Of a stretch of DNA of 62,000 bases, positions 11,434 to 21,917 are shown piece after piece (positions within the stretch are counted from its first letter, which is position 1; each line of letters opens with the position of its first letter). The translations under genes and the position numbers were made by a program. Origin of the DNA: Phoronis australis (lineage: Eukaryota; Phoronida; Phoronidae); contig NMRA01000414.1 in NCBI GenBank assembly GCA_002633005.1, positions 30,356 to 92,355 of the forward strand, given 5' to 3'. The notes beneath the pieces are model-generated. The model was not told where the DNA came from. It was given only the letters and a program-made list of their open reading frames with translations, and did not search any database.

Positions 11434-12204
11434 TTCACATATAGAGTGTTAATTTCAAAAAGGAAAAATGACAGTCACTCGATTACATCAGTTTTCGTCT
11501 AATTTTAATTTATATCAATGTCTCATACATGATTGCTGTGTTTAGCTCTCATTTTACACCAAATCTGATGAGCACTGCCATCCCTAATACGCCTGTGCAG
11601 GTTGCCACTAAGGTTTCGCTTATGGCAGAGGGGAAACACGGTCTAGCAGGTCGACGGGAGGTAGGTCTTAATCAGCGGCCACTGAATGATAATCCTCATC
11701 ACCAGACCGTAAGTACAGTAGGAAGGAAATCAAATCCCGTCACTGAATTGACAACCTTTTCATAAAACTGACTAGATTGGTCTACCAGTTGGAGTGATCG
11801 ATAACGTTCAGTAATTAGCGTAATAGAACAACACAAACATTGGTTTGAACGATTAAACACTTGAAAAATGGAACAAGCGACAGGCGTAACATAAAAGGTC
11901 ACGTGACTATAAACCAACAAACACGTATGAGTTGGTGTACCCCGGCAATGCGCCATCAGTCAAGACGGATTCTAAAGACTGATAAATCGTGTTGACACAA
12001 ACACATCAAACAGTGCGCCCTGTTTGCTCACAATGATTTTCAGTTGAAACTTGATCACCTTGGATAAAGTGTTATGAATGATATTTTGGATCTTGCTGTT
12101 TCACTACACTTGATCCTCCCAACAGCGGAGCACGTGTGCTTTTAACACTTTCCACAGTTTTAAATAAACCCGATCGAGCAGCCGGTCTCCGAATTCTGTG
12201 CGAT

Positions 12205-12251
12205 ATGGCGGCATTTCGGAAATTGGCCATGGCTGCCAAAAACAAAGAAGC
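12205..12251 (+). CDS. Candidate alternative first exon E1
   Basis: The exon encodes MAAFRKLAMAAKNKE and ends GAAGC/gtaagtac, a near-consensus donor, in phase 2. Joined to ADGB exon 2 the split codon becomes GCG (Ala). The peptide is basic and Ala-rich and could form an amphipathic helix. It is the most upstream member, 48 kb from exon 2, and the first plus-strand exon after the divergent receptor gene. I see no acceptor before it. Membership in the ADGB transcript is inferred from strand, phase and style. Confidence 0.68.
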
Positions 12252-13756
12252 GTAAGTACATTTTCAAGTATAGATAAGATTTGATCCGCATTTAACGTTT
12301 ATCCATATCTTTTAATTTTTAAAAGATAAGTAAGCGTCTTCAGGTTACAGTAGACGATAGGTATAAGATCCTGTTTGAAATTCGTACGTTTTATCAACGC
12401 TTTTTATGTTATCGTTTATACAGGCTGTTCTTGTTCCATATAGGCCAGGACTAAAACAAAACTGATTGTTGAACTCGAACTAAAACAACAGTCGTTGTTG
12501 GGATCGTTTCTCGATGATTAGGCCACGTGAAATAAGTACATAGTAGACAAAAAGACATCTTACTCGTCCATTTTTTAATTCCCGAAGATCCAAACTAGAA
12601 TTGGTGACAGTATACTAAACTGATAGACGATTTCTTCTTTCATTAACTCGATCGTATGAGTCTACAGAGGTATATCGTTCTGTTTACACACCTTTACCTG
12701 CATGGCAACTTACCCACGGTGAGATACGACAATCTTACGCCCTTTGGTGTTTTTTGGTGTGAAATGTTGAAGAAATTGACAGCCACGAATTGATTAGGCT
12801 CATTTCAGCAATGATGGGTTTGAGACCTATTTAGAATACTAAAACTTTCCTGACAACGTTTTAGAATAATCTGGTGAACATGATACGATAAATATAACGT
12901 GTCTTTTGAAGGGCTTAAATAAGATGCAATTGTGATTTGTTTGAAAATTGTCATTAAATTGTTTTTCTTGTATTTTGATATTTTCATATACCAAACGTAA
13001 TACTATGTTTGTCAGTTTGTTGAGGACCAACTTAAGGCGTACATTACATTAACACTGCATGTACACATATCGCCGTACTTTATCAACCTGTTAAATGGTT
13101 GTCCAGAACGAAGTCAAAAGATTTGTTTTGAGAACATTAAGCACCGTTTGAAAAGTATTGTGCTAGTCAAAACCTCAATTGTGTTCACTGAATTGCGGAA
13201 AATAGTGTAAAGTCGTTGTATGTGTATATCAGCAGCTGTGTGTTCTGTTTACCAAGAAAAATCTTTTATTCAACGAATTCACGACAAAGTCTACCCAGTG
13301 ATTGCTTGGCACAGTTTTCAAGGTTTTTACTTGTCGAGCTTATTGAATTTAGGGCACAAGAAATAGCTTAGGGGAAATAGGTCGGGGGGGGGGGTAGGGG
13401 GTGTGAAGTCCGGCAAAGCCTGAAATGTTAGATTTCATTTTAAAGCTAATTGTAAGCTGGGACAAGGCTGTGCTTGGTAGTGTTGAAACTGGGCTATTAT
13501 ATTTCAATAGTGATTAGTTATTAGTAGTAGGGACTAGGGAGTAATTAAAATTTCATACAAACTGATTAGCGTGTACTGTGCAAGTTGCCTTATGCCGTAA
13601 CTTTTTAATTGGATTTGATGTATTGGGACGCTACCGGGATTCAAATCTATTTGCTTGAAATCGAACTCGATTTTTTGGCATTTCCTGCTCGATTACGTAA
13701 TGACTTATGTGGATAGCTTTCTAACCCTAGCTTGCATTTGAAGACCTAAGCATTAG

Positions 13757-13911
13757 CAGTGGCGGATTTAGAGGGAGGCCAAGGGGGCCATGGCCCTCCT
13801 AAAATTCTCCAAGATTACATTTGGCAGTTCGGGGTGCGAATGTCTGACGGGCAAAATCCTGGCTAATACTCTGCCCTGCCCCCCCAACTCAAAATCCTGG
13901 ATCCGCCCCTG
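13757..13911 (+). repeat. GGCGGAT-family short element
   Basis: It begins cagtggcggatttag and ends ctggatccgcccctg, whose reverse complement again reads ggggcggatccag, so the ends are inverted repeats. The same sequence occurs reversed at 40461-40617. The size, about 155 bp, is MITE-like. Confidence 0.75.
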
Positions 13912-14614
13912 ATTTGGGTAAAAGTTCGAGTCTGAATTCGAGATTAGGAGATTTTCTTGTAGTACAAATATAGATGTCAACAAGTGTGAACTTGGACTAG
14001 AAACTCATATGTATAAACTATAACGTACTGGAGCACAGACTAATAGTCACTTATCTTGAATTGGCAAAAAACAATAACGAAAAGTGCCTAAAATAATTTC
14101 AGGTTCGATCTCGAGCACAAGGATTAGACCCCGGCCCCTGATTTCATGGAATTGAAAGCGAACTGTCTATGGTAACTAACAGTTCAACATTCTATCGTGG
14201 ACAAGTGTCACCCAAGGAGCAGTGACAAAAGATTAAGATTTTGTAGGACCATCGAAAAATGGACAAATTTGACAAACTTTGGAACATCATACCTCAGATA
14301 GGGCTGCCAGGGTTCATATGAAACTTTCAGACGCCATAATTTATGCGTTGTACTCCAAAACGCCATTAGCAATTGCTTTTAAAATTTTCACTTTTTGCAT
14401 GAGAAGCTATTAAAGATACGACTTTTCTGATTTTCATAAAAAACTCAAATGTTGCATAAAATGAAAACGAAACGATAATTTAGAAAACTGTAACACCTTC
14501 AGATTTGGTCATGTAATGTCTATTGTTGTTCTGCAATCGATGTACCGTACTTTTGCCAAACTTTACTAAAACGGCGTAGTGACGTGACCCTATTGTTGTC
14601 AGATTGATAAAAAC

Positions 14615-14830
14615 AAAATAGAATTCTGCAAGCGTTCTGATTTCACAAATATATACTTTTACTGGGTTAAAATAGAATACTGCAAGCGTTCTGCTTTCAC
14701 AAATATATACTTTTACTGGGTTAAAATAGAATACTGCAAGCGTTCTGCTTTCACAAATATATACTTTTACTGGGTTAAAATAGAATACTGCAAGCGTTCT
14801 GCTTTCACAAATATATACTTTTACTGAGTT
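14615..14830. repeat. 54-bp tandem repeat, 4 copies
   Basis: Four units of 54 bp run head to tail; each contains tgcaagcgttctg and acaaatatatacttttactg. The inner units are identical and the outer ones differ by a base or two, which points to recent unequal exchange or slippage. Confidence 0.95.
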
Positions 14831-16630
14831 AAAATCTATAGTTTTGTGATTATGTAGCTAAATACACGGACTTATCGATCAAGTCTTACATAACTTTGAA
14901 CTTGCTACAAACCATGTCCTCATCGATGATCTTCGCAAGTCTATTGCTCATCCAAAACAACGTCAGCGCGTTCGTGTCTCCTGTTTGAATTGAAATTCGT
15001 TATTACCTTGGCGACCGAAACTAATCTGCCGTAACGAGCAACTAATGGTCTGATCTGAAGTAACATAACGACCTGTAAGATCTTTTCAAGTCTAGAAATC
15101 GTTTCAGAATAAGAAACAAGACGAGACAGTTTTTATGGCAGAAAGTGACTTGAATCAAAAGTTGTTTTTTTAAAGAATTCACGGGTTATTGCACCGAGGG
15201 GACACTCATGTTGACAAGGTGTCCGCAGGCGTGTACCAAAAATTGCTGAGAGACCCCCTGGTGCCAGATCTGCTAATTACCTCGTGACCCTCTTTTGCGG
15301 GGTAGATTTTTTCTGTAGGAAGACGGCCAGTGCGTTTTTTGCGGGGCTCAGGCTAATCTTCAGTGGATCTTTTGCGGGGACGACATGGAAATTTAGGGGC
15401 CTATTACACTTCGCGCGAGTCCCGCAAAACTTGCTGAAAAAGTACTACCTACCCGCAGTTTTTGGTACACTCCTGCGGGCACCTTGTCAATATGAGTGAC
15501 CCCCGGGGTTATTGCCCACTTAAAAAACAGAATATCTTTAATTAGACGGTGGCCACTATTTGGACAAGGGGCAGTGATGATGCTATTCAATATTGACTGA
15601 AGTGAAAGTTTTAAAATTAATAAAATGTCCCGTGTTTAACTAATTACCTGAATGAAATCATTTTAAACACAGTAGGTCAAAGTTTGTGAATCGTTAATAT
15701 GAACATCCACAAAATCCTGTCGATGGAAAAAGTATGGATTGGCAGCACGCTTGAAAAGGATTTACATTGAACGTAGTAATATCCCGTGTCCTGCCCGTGG
15801 ACTAAGCATGTACACTGGCTTGGCATATTGACTTGTGGTTGCCCAATAAACTTAGATTATAGTTGTGAAAATTACGTTGCCGCCTAAATAAGCACTTTCG
15901 AGATACGCCAGGAGCAAGATTCAAACTGGGTTCTTGTTGCTAAATCGTATAATATCATGCGCACACATTCGAAATTGAATCGGAAAGGTTAAATTTCATA
16001 CATGCCTTCAAGCTATTTTACGAGTTAAATGTTGAAGCTAACTGAGACAAACACATATTGAATGTCTCGAAAATTCTAGAATTGTAGAAACGTTCGACTT
16101 TGACACTCTGCGTTCCCATTAATGGGGTTGAAGTGTTATTGTATTACATATTCAGAACAGCTCATTATTAAATTTCCTAATAAAAAGCGTTATCCATACG
16201 TTCATATTGGTAAATCAAGACCTTGTTCTCACTGTGCAGTGACAGTAAAGGTACCTGATAACATCCCTGACTTCGGCAATTATCGATAACTTCAGAACCA
16301 AACTAAATGTTCTCTGTAATGGGAGGTTAACAACCGATGTGCGCTTATAAACTATTCACAGCATGATCATGGAAACCATTCTACTGAAAGTGATTCTTTG
16401 ATTAGGGATTGGTCTGACCCTAAGGTGAATTTACTCAAGTGCTAATAAAATCTGTGATCAAATGGAAATAGATTGCTTCAAAGAAGAGAAGTTTGAGCGG
16501 ACCCGTAGGCTTTCTGATTATATTTCGAATTGCAAACATTGCATGCATAAAAATCTCTGTTCATATATGAACCTCTCTAATTAGCTCGTTTAAAACAACA
16601 CATATTGCCTCTTTTTTAAGGAGCACAGGC

Positions 16631-16870
16631 CCGTTCCAAGAAACTGACTTAAGTTCATTTTTGACTTAAGTCTAAGATTTGTCTTAACTTCCATGCTTTG
16701 AAACTTCCACATACGGTAAGATAGTTAAAATTAAGACAAAACTTTTATCAAAAACTTAATTCAAACTTAAGATATCTTTCTTGAAACGGTGTCGAGACAA
16801 ATTGAAGTTTTATCTTAAAACTTTCTAAAATTTAAGATTTGTCTTAGCTAAGTCAGTTTTGTTGGAACAG
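16631..16870. repeat. Inverted-repeat element (GTTCCAA ends)
   Basis: The left end ccgttccaagaaactgactt is matched by the reverse complement of the right end (ctgttccaacaaaactgact). The 240-bp inside is AT-rich with repeated cttaag/gtctta motifs. It looks like a non-autonomous DNA transposon. Confidence 0.75.
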
Positions 16871-16949
16871 ATATCCATTTCGCTTGATATCGAGGCTCTC
16901 ACCGAGTTCGGAGGAGAACGAGACAATTTTGTGCAATGCTCGATTGTGT

Positions 16950-17005
16950 GCCAGTAAGGCCAGGATTCGATCCGGAGCTCAGACCACTAAGCTACACAGT
17001 CCCCT
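16950..17005 (-). repeat. tRNA-like (SINE head) element
   Basis: The reverse complement carries GTAGCTTAGTGG (A-box) and GGATCGAATCC (B-box) with tRNA-like spacing. It looks like a decayed tRNA-derived element. Confidence 0.5.
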
Positions 17006-18547
17006 CTGTTCAGTGGGCAGTCCGACATATAGTTAAGCGAGGCTTTAGACATTTCTTCGCTCAAATCTGGACAAAATATAAGTCATTGGTCACGATTTAT
17101 CAGTAGAACAATGCAACGTTAGACGTCATCTGCATCATTCCGTCTACACCAAAACCTTTCTTCCCTAGTGCCTGGTTGCATCTCCATTATACCCCCTTGT
17201 AGGCTAATTTTCACTACATTTGTGGATTTGTGCATACGTTATTTGTTCTTTCTGGTGCTGGTTTATCTTCTTTACTAAGTCAATGCTTATCGTTATGCAC
17301 ACCGAGAGCAAAGTCTAGGTTGAATTCTCTGTATTTATTTAATGAAAATAGATAGGGAGCTTTTCATGCAACGCCTCTAATTTAAGGACTACGTCCCTAC
17401 TTATCTTCAATAAAACAATGGTCCACTTTATAGAGAATTGATAAAGAATGCTATTGATGAAAGAGGAGCTTATAATAAAGACAAAACATAACATTTTTGA
17501 ATTAACAAAGACGCCAATGTGTCGAAGAGTTAAGGAACTTAGTTGAGTCCCTATTTAGGACTGTTTCATGCAACCGGGCACAGGTGCCTCCAAATATCTA
17601 AATATTTTCTCTATCATAAGAATATGTTTAAAACATCAAAATAAGCAGGTGGAATGAACATGTTCTAGGTGTCCAATCTGTACAAGTGGACGACAAAAAA
17701 TGATATCAAAGTGAAAACGGAAAATCCATAAAACATTTTTCTGTGCCAAAAGGAAAACTGGACAAGAACAAAAAATAACGATTCAAAACCAGAATTTTCA
17801 CTTAATATTAGACTAAAACGTGCACCAGCACTTTATACTCATACATACATAAATGATTCAAAAGAAATGGACAAATTTCAGCTGATCTCTCTTGTGATAT
17901 GTTCATTTTTCTGCTCACAATTTCTTAGTGTGTTTGATGTTTGTTAGTTTTTCGTACATGAAGTGATTTCTGGAGTGAAAAAGAAACTCAGAGTGGATAT
18001 ATTTTATTAACGAGTAGTGAAAATTCTTGTTTTAGGCCTTCAAATTCTGCATAGTAAAATGAGTGTTTTAGAGTTTCCTCGGTGTTGCCTTTCCATAGTA
18101 TCTGTAAACTTTGCAATGTTGTTCAACTCTTCAAAAACCAGCAGCCCCAAACGCGCCCTACCGGGAGAAAGTTGTTGTTTTTTTCTTTTTACGTCAGTCA
18201 GTCAGCCTATTAGCAGTGTGACTCAAAACTGATGTTTTTTTTTCCTTTAGACGTCGCCAACAGTGTATCAGTGTTTTTACGATCAATTGACTTTCAGTGA
18301 GAAAGAGGCTATGAACCGTGTGTAAGCAGTAAAAAAAAACTAACTTTTGACGTCGACCTTTTACCCCTGTAAAGGTGATCTCAGCTCGTTCCTAACTCAG
18401 ACGAGTGGTTTCCTGGCTCATATACTGACATAATTGCATTCGGCAGCGTTCGAAATACACGCTGGCCCGGTGGCCAATGAGGGGCCAGTGGATTTGCCAT
18501 GCCGCCAGGCCAGTAAACTTTCACATATAAGCTCCTGTGGATTTGGT

Positions 18548-18815
18548 CAACTATTCATGTAACAGACCCGTCGGGCTAGCACATTTATTTCCTGAAGCTC
18601 GAACACTGGCAGTCGGGTCGGGACACGTTGCACCAGACGTGCGCAAGTCGCTCGGGTGGGCCCATTTTTGTGCTTTATTAATATATAGTTAAAACCGAGC
18701 CGAAGAGTTAGAAACCTGACTCCAGGGTTTAGCAGTGTGCCCCAGTGGGACTCGAACCCGCGACCTTGAGCAAAGGAAACGGAGACGTATCCCACTAGAC
18801 CACACTGCCTCTTCT
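18548..18815 (-). repeat. tRNA-derived SINE
   Basis: On the minus strand a tRNA-like head (GGTCTAGTGG A-box, GGGTTCGAGTCCC B-box; about 18735-18812) is followed by a roughly 180-bp body. The stretch also gives a minus-strand frame reading GRGFESHWG, a by-product of the B-box common in such SINEs. Confidence 0.7.
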
Positions 18816-19042
18816 GTATTGTGCTTGGAAAAAAACTGCCAGTTTCGTGATTGCTTGAGGTTGCGCTTGGCGCATTAATCTACTCTCATAACAAGCGATC
18901 TTTTAGTGCTTGATCTCAAGCAATTTTGAACTGTCAGTCGTTTCCAAGACCAGGAACCACTTCAGGAACGCTTTTCAAAACGGTAAGGGATCTAAATCAA
19001 AAGTTTGTTTTGTGACACAAGGCGGTTATAGACGCTCTAAAC

Positions 19043-19206
19043 ATGATGTTTCGTTATAGCACGACTAAGGAAGATGAGTCTACGGAACCCAAGTCAGCAA
19101 AACAAAAACAAGGGGCCTCGTTGGGAGACAATGCGCTGATGAAATCGCTAAAGGTCATCTCTGATATGAAAAAGAAACGCGTGCCTAGTGCTGCAGGAAG
19201 TGATGA
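19043..19206 (+). CDS. Candidate alternative first exon E2
   Basis: A 164-nt open exon starts with two adjacent ATGs (MMFRYSTTKEDESTE...) and ends GGAAGTGATGA/gtaagttg in phase 2. The 54-residue peptide mixes acidic and basic runs (KSAKQKQ, KVISDMKKKR) and looks disordered. The donor hexamer equals that of ADGB exon 2. I see no acceptor or longer frame upstream. Confidence 0.72.
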
Positions 19207-20507
19207 GTAAGTTGTGTCTCTTTGATGATATTTTCCTGAGAATAACCGATAGATACTGGATTTGATTGTTGAAATCAAGACCGTCCTCCATCTTTATATT
19301 ACATGGACGACTATGCACGCCGCAGTCAAATGAAGTATATGAGATGGGAGTGGTCATTGAGATTCTCCGGCTGTCACCTTAGTGAACCCAGTTTGAGAAT
19401 ACAAGGTGTGGTATTTTTACAAACGTTTTTGAGACCCCTCTTCATGAGAATTCCCTTCTGCTGCCCATCTATCCGTGACATACATGTACGATGTTAGTAC
19501 TCTCCAAGAGCAAATAATATTTTTAACGGAACTCACAGTGACGGCACCCTCGTGTAATTTCCGCGTTTTACAGCAGAAACTGAAATAATATTTCTCCATT
19601 GTCGCAGTTCATGATAGTCATGTGTTGTTACACTATGTTGATTTTTAGGATTTTACCAAGGAGGATAACGGTGGTCTAAAAGTTATCTAAACATTAATTG
19701 TTGTCAATCTCATTGATTATTTGATTAGTAAAGAAGGAAGAAAATCATCATCGGTAACCATTGGTAACCATCGATAATTCTTCACATGTTTCAACAGCTG
19801 TTTACTTTGACTTTAAAGGCAAACAGTTTGTATTAATAGTTCATTGAAAAATCAATTAGCACTCATCACCAATGTGACGATGATGTAGTCATTTACAGTC
19901 ACATGCCATGGATTTGCTAATCATTTGAAATCGTCCACTCCAACTCGTCTCTGTCGACTAGTTCATCGCCACTCAGTTCCTCTAGAGTTTAACAAGGCGT
20001 TTCTTTAAGCGTCGTAAAGATGTTTCCTTTTAATTCGAGACAAGTTTGTCGTGAATTAATAGTCTCTGCTTTTTTAGTATATTTATTGTGGTCTGCGCTT
20101 AGGTATAGTTGTCCAGGATTTGTGTAGAAACTAGTTGCTCTGCCATGCACTGGTACCGCACAGAAATAGTGAGTCAATTCAAGGCAATGTAGGACCGTAG
20201 AACATGTCCAAATTGGCTAACTTCATAACACCGTCACGTTTACTGTCTTACTGATATCCGGTCATAGCTCTAGATGTTACCAAATGTGGTTTTCAAAGCA
20301 TGAAGGTCAATATTGGAAATCCGTGAGCGAAGCCAAGCCAAGTCGGCTTAGTATGTGTTTGCCTCGTTTATACCGCTTTCCTCACTAGTAAATTTTCTCT
20401 TTGCTGAAAGTTTTTTGCAGGTTAGCGAATTCTCGATTTCTTCATCTTGTTTGACAATTTTGGTTGAGCCAACTCATGGTCGAGTCGGTCTCGCGATCTC
20501 ACTGGTC

Positions 20508-20569
20508 ATGACCCGGCGTCGGGGCACCCTTTCGATTATCAATGCGTTAGTTATCAGTATTGGCTATAG
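20508..20569 (+). CDS. Weak first-exon candidate (before U4)
   Basis: An ATG frame, MTRRRGTLSIINALVISIGY, ends GGCTATAG/gtggcctt in phase 2. The start resembles other array peptides (for example MTRRSSSV at 59336), but the donor is poor and it lies in the upstream region of the first U4 gene, so it may be chance. Confidence 0.22.
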
Positions 20570-20579
20570 GTGGCCTTAT

Positions 20580-20624
20580 TGCTCAATCGTAATGTTGACG
20601 TTTCAGCACCAGTGTGTTGTAACT
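20580..20624 (+). promoter_or_regulatory. snRNA proximal element, U4 copy 1
   Basis: A block containing ttgacgt-tcagcaccagtgt is shared with the second U4 gene. The cagcaccag core sits 61 bp before the RNA start in both copies, the position of the PSE of snRNA genes. The rest of the flank is less alike, so the conservation is local. Confidence 0.75.
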
Positions 20625-20664
20625 GCGTGAGCTAAAGAAGATCTAGAGCGTACGGCAATGAATC

Positions 20665-20809
20665 AGCTTTGCGCAGTGGCGATACCATAGCCAATGAGGT
20701 TTATCCGAGGCGTGGTTATTGCTAGTTGAAAACTTTACCCAATACCCCGCGCTGACGACGTGAAATACCGTCGGCATGCGCAATTTTTGTACGCCCTCAC
20801 GAGGGCAAC
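20665..20809 (+). ncRNA. U4 spliceosomal snRNA, copy 1
   Basis: The 145-nt sequence starts AGCTTTGCGCAGTGGC (U6-pairing stem II), followed by the 5' stem-loop with GCCAATGAGGTTTATCCGAG, the stem I region TTGCTAGTTGAAAACTTT, the CCCAATACCCCGC block, a central GACGAC...GTCGGCAT hairpin, an AATTTTTG Sm site and a 3' hairpin GCCCT-CACG-AGGGC. Length and order match human U4 (about 145 nt). U4 escorts U6 into the tri-snRNP. Downstream, cctaccaaagtaatg is shared with copy 2 and may be the 3' box. Confidence 0.97.
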
Positions 20810-21687
20810 ATTCCTACCAAAGTAATGGAACAACTAACTGCTAATAGGTACGGTTATAATGCACGGAGTCCGTAAGAGCCTAAAAGAATAGGGACATTTA
20901 TTGTGATAGCAAACAACTCCTTCTGTAAGTTTTCTGGCAGGCTAATTGATAAGAGATTTTTAATTAAAAGAGCATTTCTCCTTGTTTATAGCTAGTTGAA
21001 CCAAGAAAATCGAATTAATTGGCCTTTTAGTCTCTTTACCGTGATAGTTTCCATTCGGTTACCAGCACGATCGCCGAAGCCAACAGCGACTCAAGCAAAT
21101 GATTCAGACACGTTGTGTTCCGTCAATCGTTCTTACGACCTAGCACTCGAGACTTTTTTCAGAAGAATTCGGGAACTTCAAAACCGGCATACGTGTATAT
21201 CAGTTAAACGGAAGTCAAGAAAAATGCCTCACGCATTCTTCCGTACCGATAGTTTATGATGTTTATGAAAAAAATGTTGTTTGGATACGCTACTTTCATT
21301 AAAGTTGCTACTCGGTTCGAGGCGTTCTATTGTAAGACACTAGCGAGGAATGCTAGTGTGCTCACGTGTTATATTTGAAATGCATGGCGACATCTCGGGT
21401 AATTTCGGTTTTCTGACAAGAAACTTACTTTTATTGTAATTCTTACATAAATTGTTATGAGCATTGCTCTACGTATAGATGTACCATTTGGGTTGAGAGT
21501 AACTTATAATCCCGACCAAGAGTGGGCTGAGTGCACTTGAACAGGCCGCTCTAGTCAAGAAAATTCAATGCAATTCCATCAATACTTCGACAGAACGCAA
21601 CCCAGATTTTGCTGATTATCAATAAATTGGTTGTACAGCCACCAGGTGGTACTAATAGTTACAAATTCTGCCAATAGATAGCACTGT

Positions 21688-21732
21688 TGCTCAAACGTAA
21701 TCTTGACGTCTCAGCACCAGTGTAGTGTAATA
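21688..21732 (+). promoter_or_regulatory. snRNA proximal element, U4 copy 2
   Basis: This is the second copy of the conserved upstream block, with cagcaccag again 61 bp before the RNA start and only a few base changes from copy 1. Confidence 0.75.
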
Positions 21733-21772
21733 GCATGAACTAAACAAGAAATGAAATCCATCATGTATTGCC

Positions 21773-21917
21773 AGCTTTGCGCAGTGGCGGTACCATAGCC
21801 AATGAGGTTTATCCGAGGCGTGGTTATTGCTAGTTGAAAACTTTACCCAATACCCCGCGCTGACGACGTGAAATACCGTCGGCATGCGCAATTTTTGTAC
21901 GCCCTCACGGGGGCAAC
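21773..21917 (+). ncRNA. U4 spliceosomal snRNA, copy 2
   Basis: It has the same 145-nt architecture as copy 1. By eye it differs at two positions: A to G at nt 18, next to the 5' stem-loop, and A to G at nt 138 in the 3' hairpin. The second changes a U-A pair to U-G and so keeps the stem. Both copies look functional: Sm site, hairpins and upstream element are intact. The tandem pair is about 1.1 kb apart. Confidence 0.97.

Larger units (their letters stand above)
8128..12204. other. Divergent intergenic region
   Basis: This about 4-kb region lies between the receptor's first exon (minus) and the first member of the exon array (plus), so it should hold promoters for both directions. It contains a tRNA-like element near 8768, repeat copy B, a fragment of a GGCGGAT-type element ending near 9412, and an assembly gap at 11399. 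A frame at 11529-11765 ends at a good donor near 11708 but in phase 0, and I did not accept it. Confidence 0.6.
12252..19042. other. Interval between E1 and E2
   Basis: This is the longest stretch of the array without an accepted exon (6.8 kb). It holds a GGCGGAT-family element, a 54-bp tandem repeat, a GTTCCAA-ended inverted-repeat element, and two tRNA-like copies. Very short ATG frames with phase-2 donors near 12660-12720 (4-5 codons) are too short to trust. Confidence 0.6.

Noticed and set aside
11529-11708. Plus-strand frame with MAEGKHGLAGRREVG and donor gtaagtac
   Set aside because: It ends in phase 0 and cannot join ADGB exon 2 in frame; no other partner is visible.
18735-18812. tRNA gene on the minus strand
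   Set aside because: A- and B-boxes are good, but the acceptor stem does not pair cleanly and a SINE body follows.
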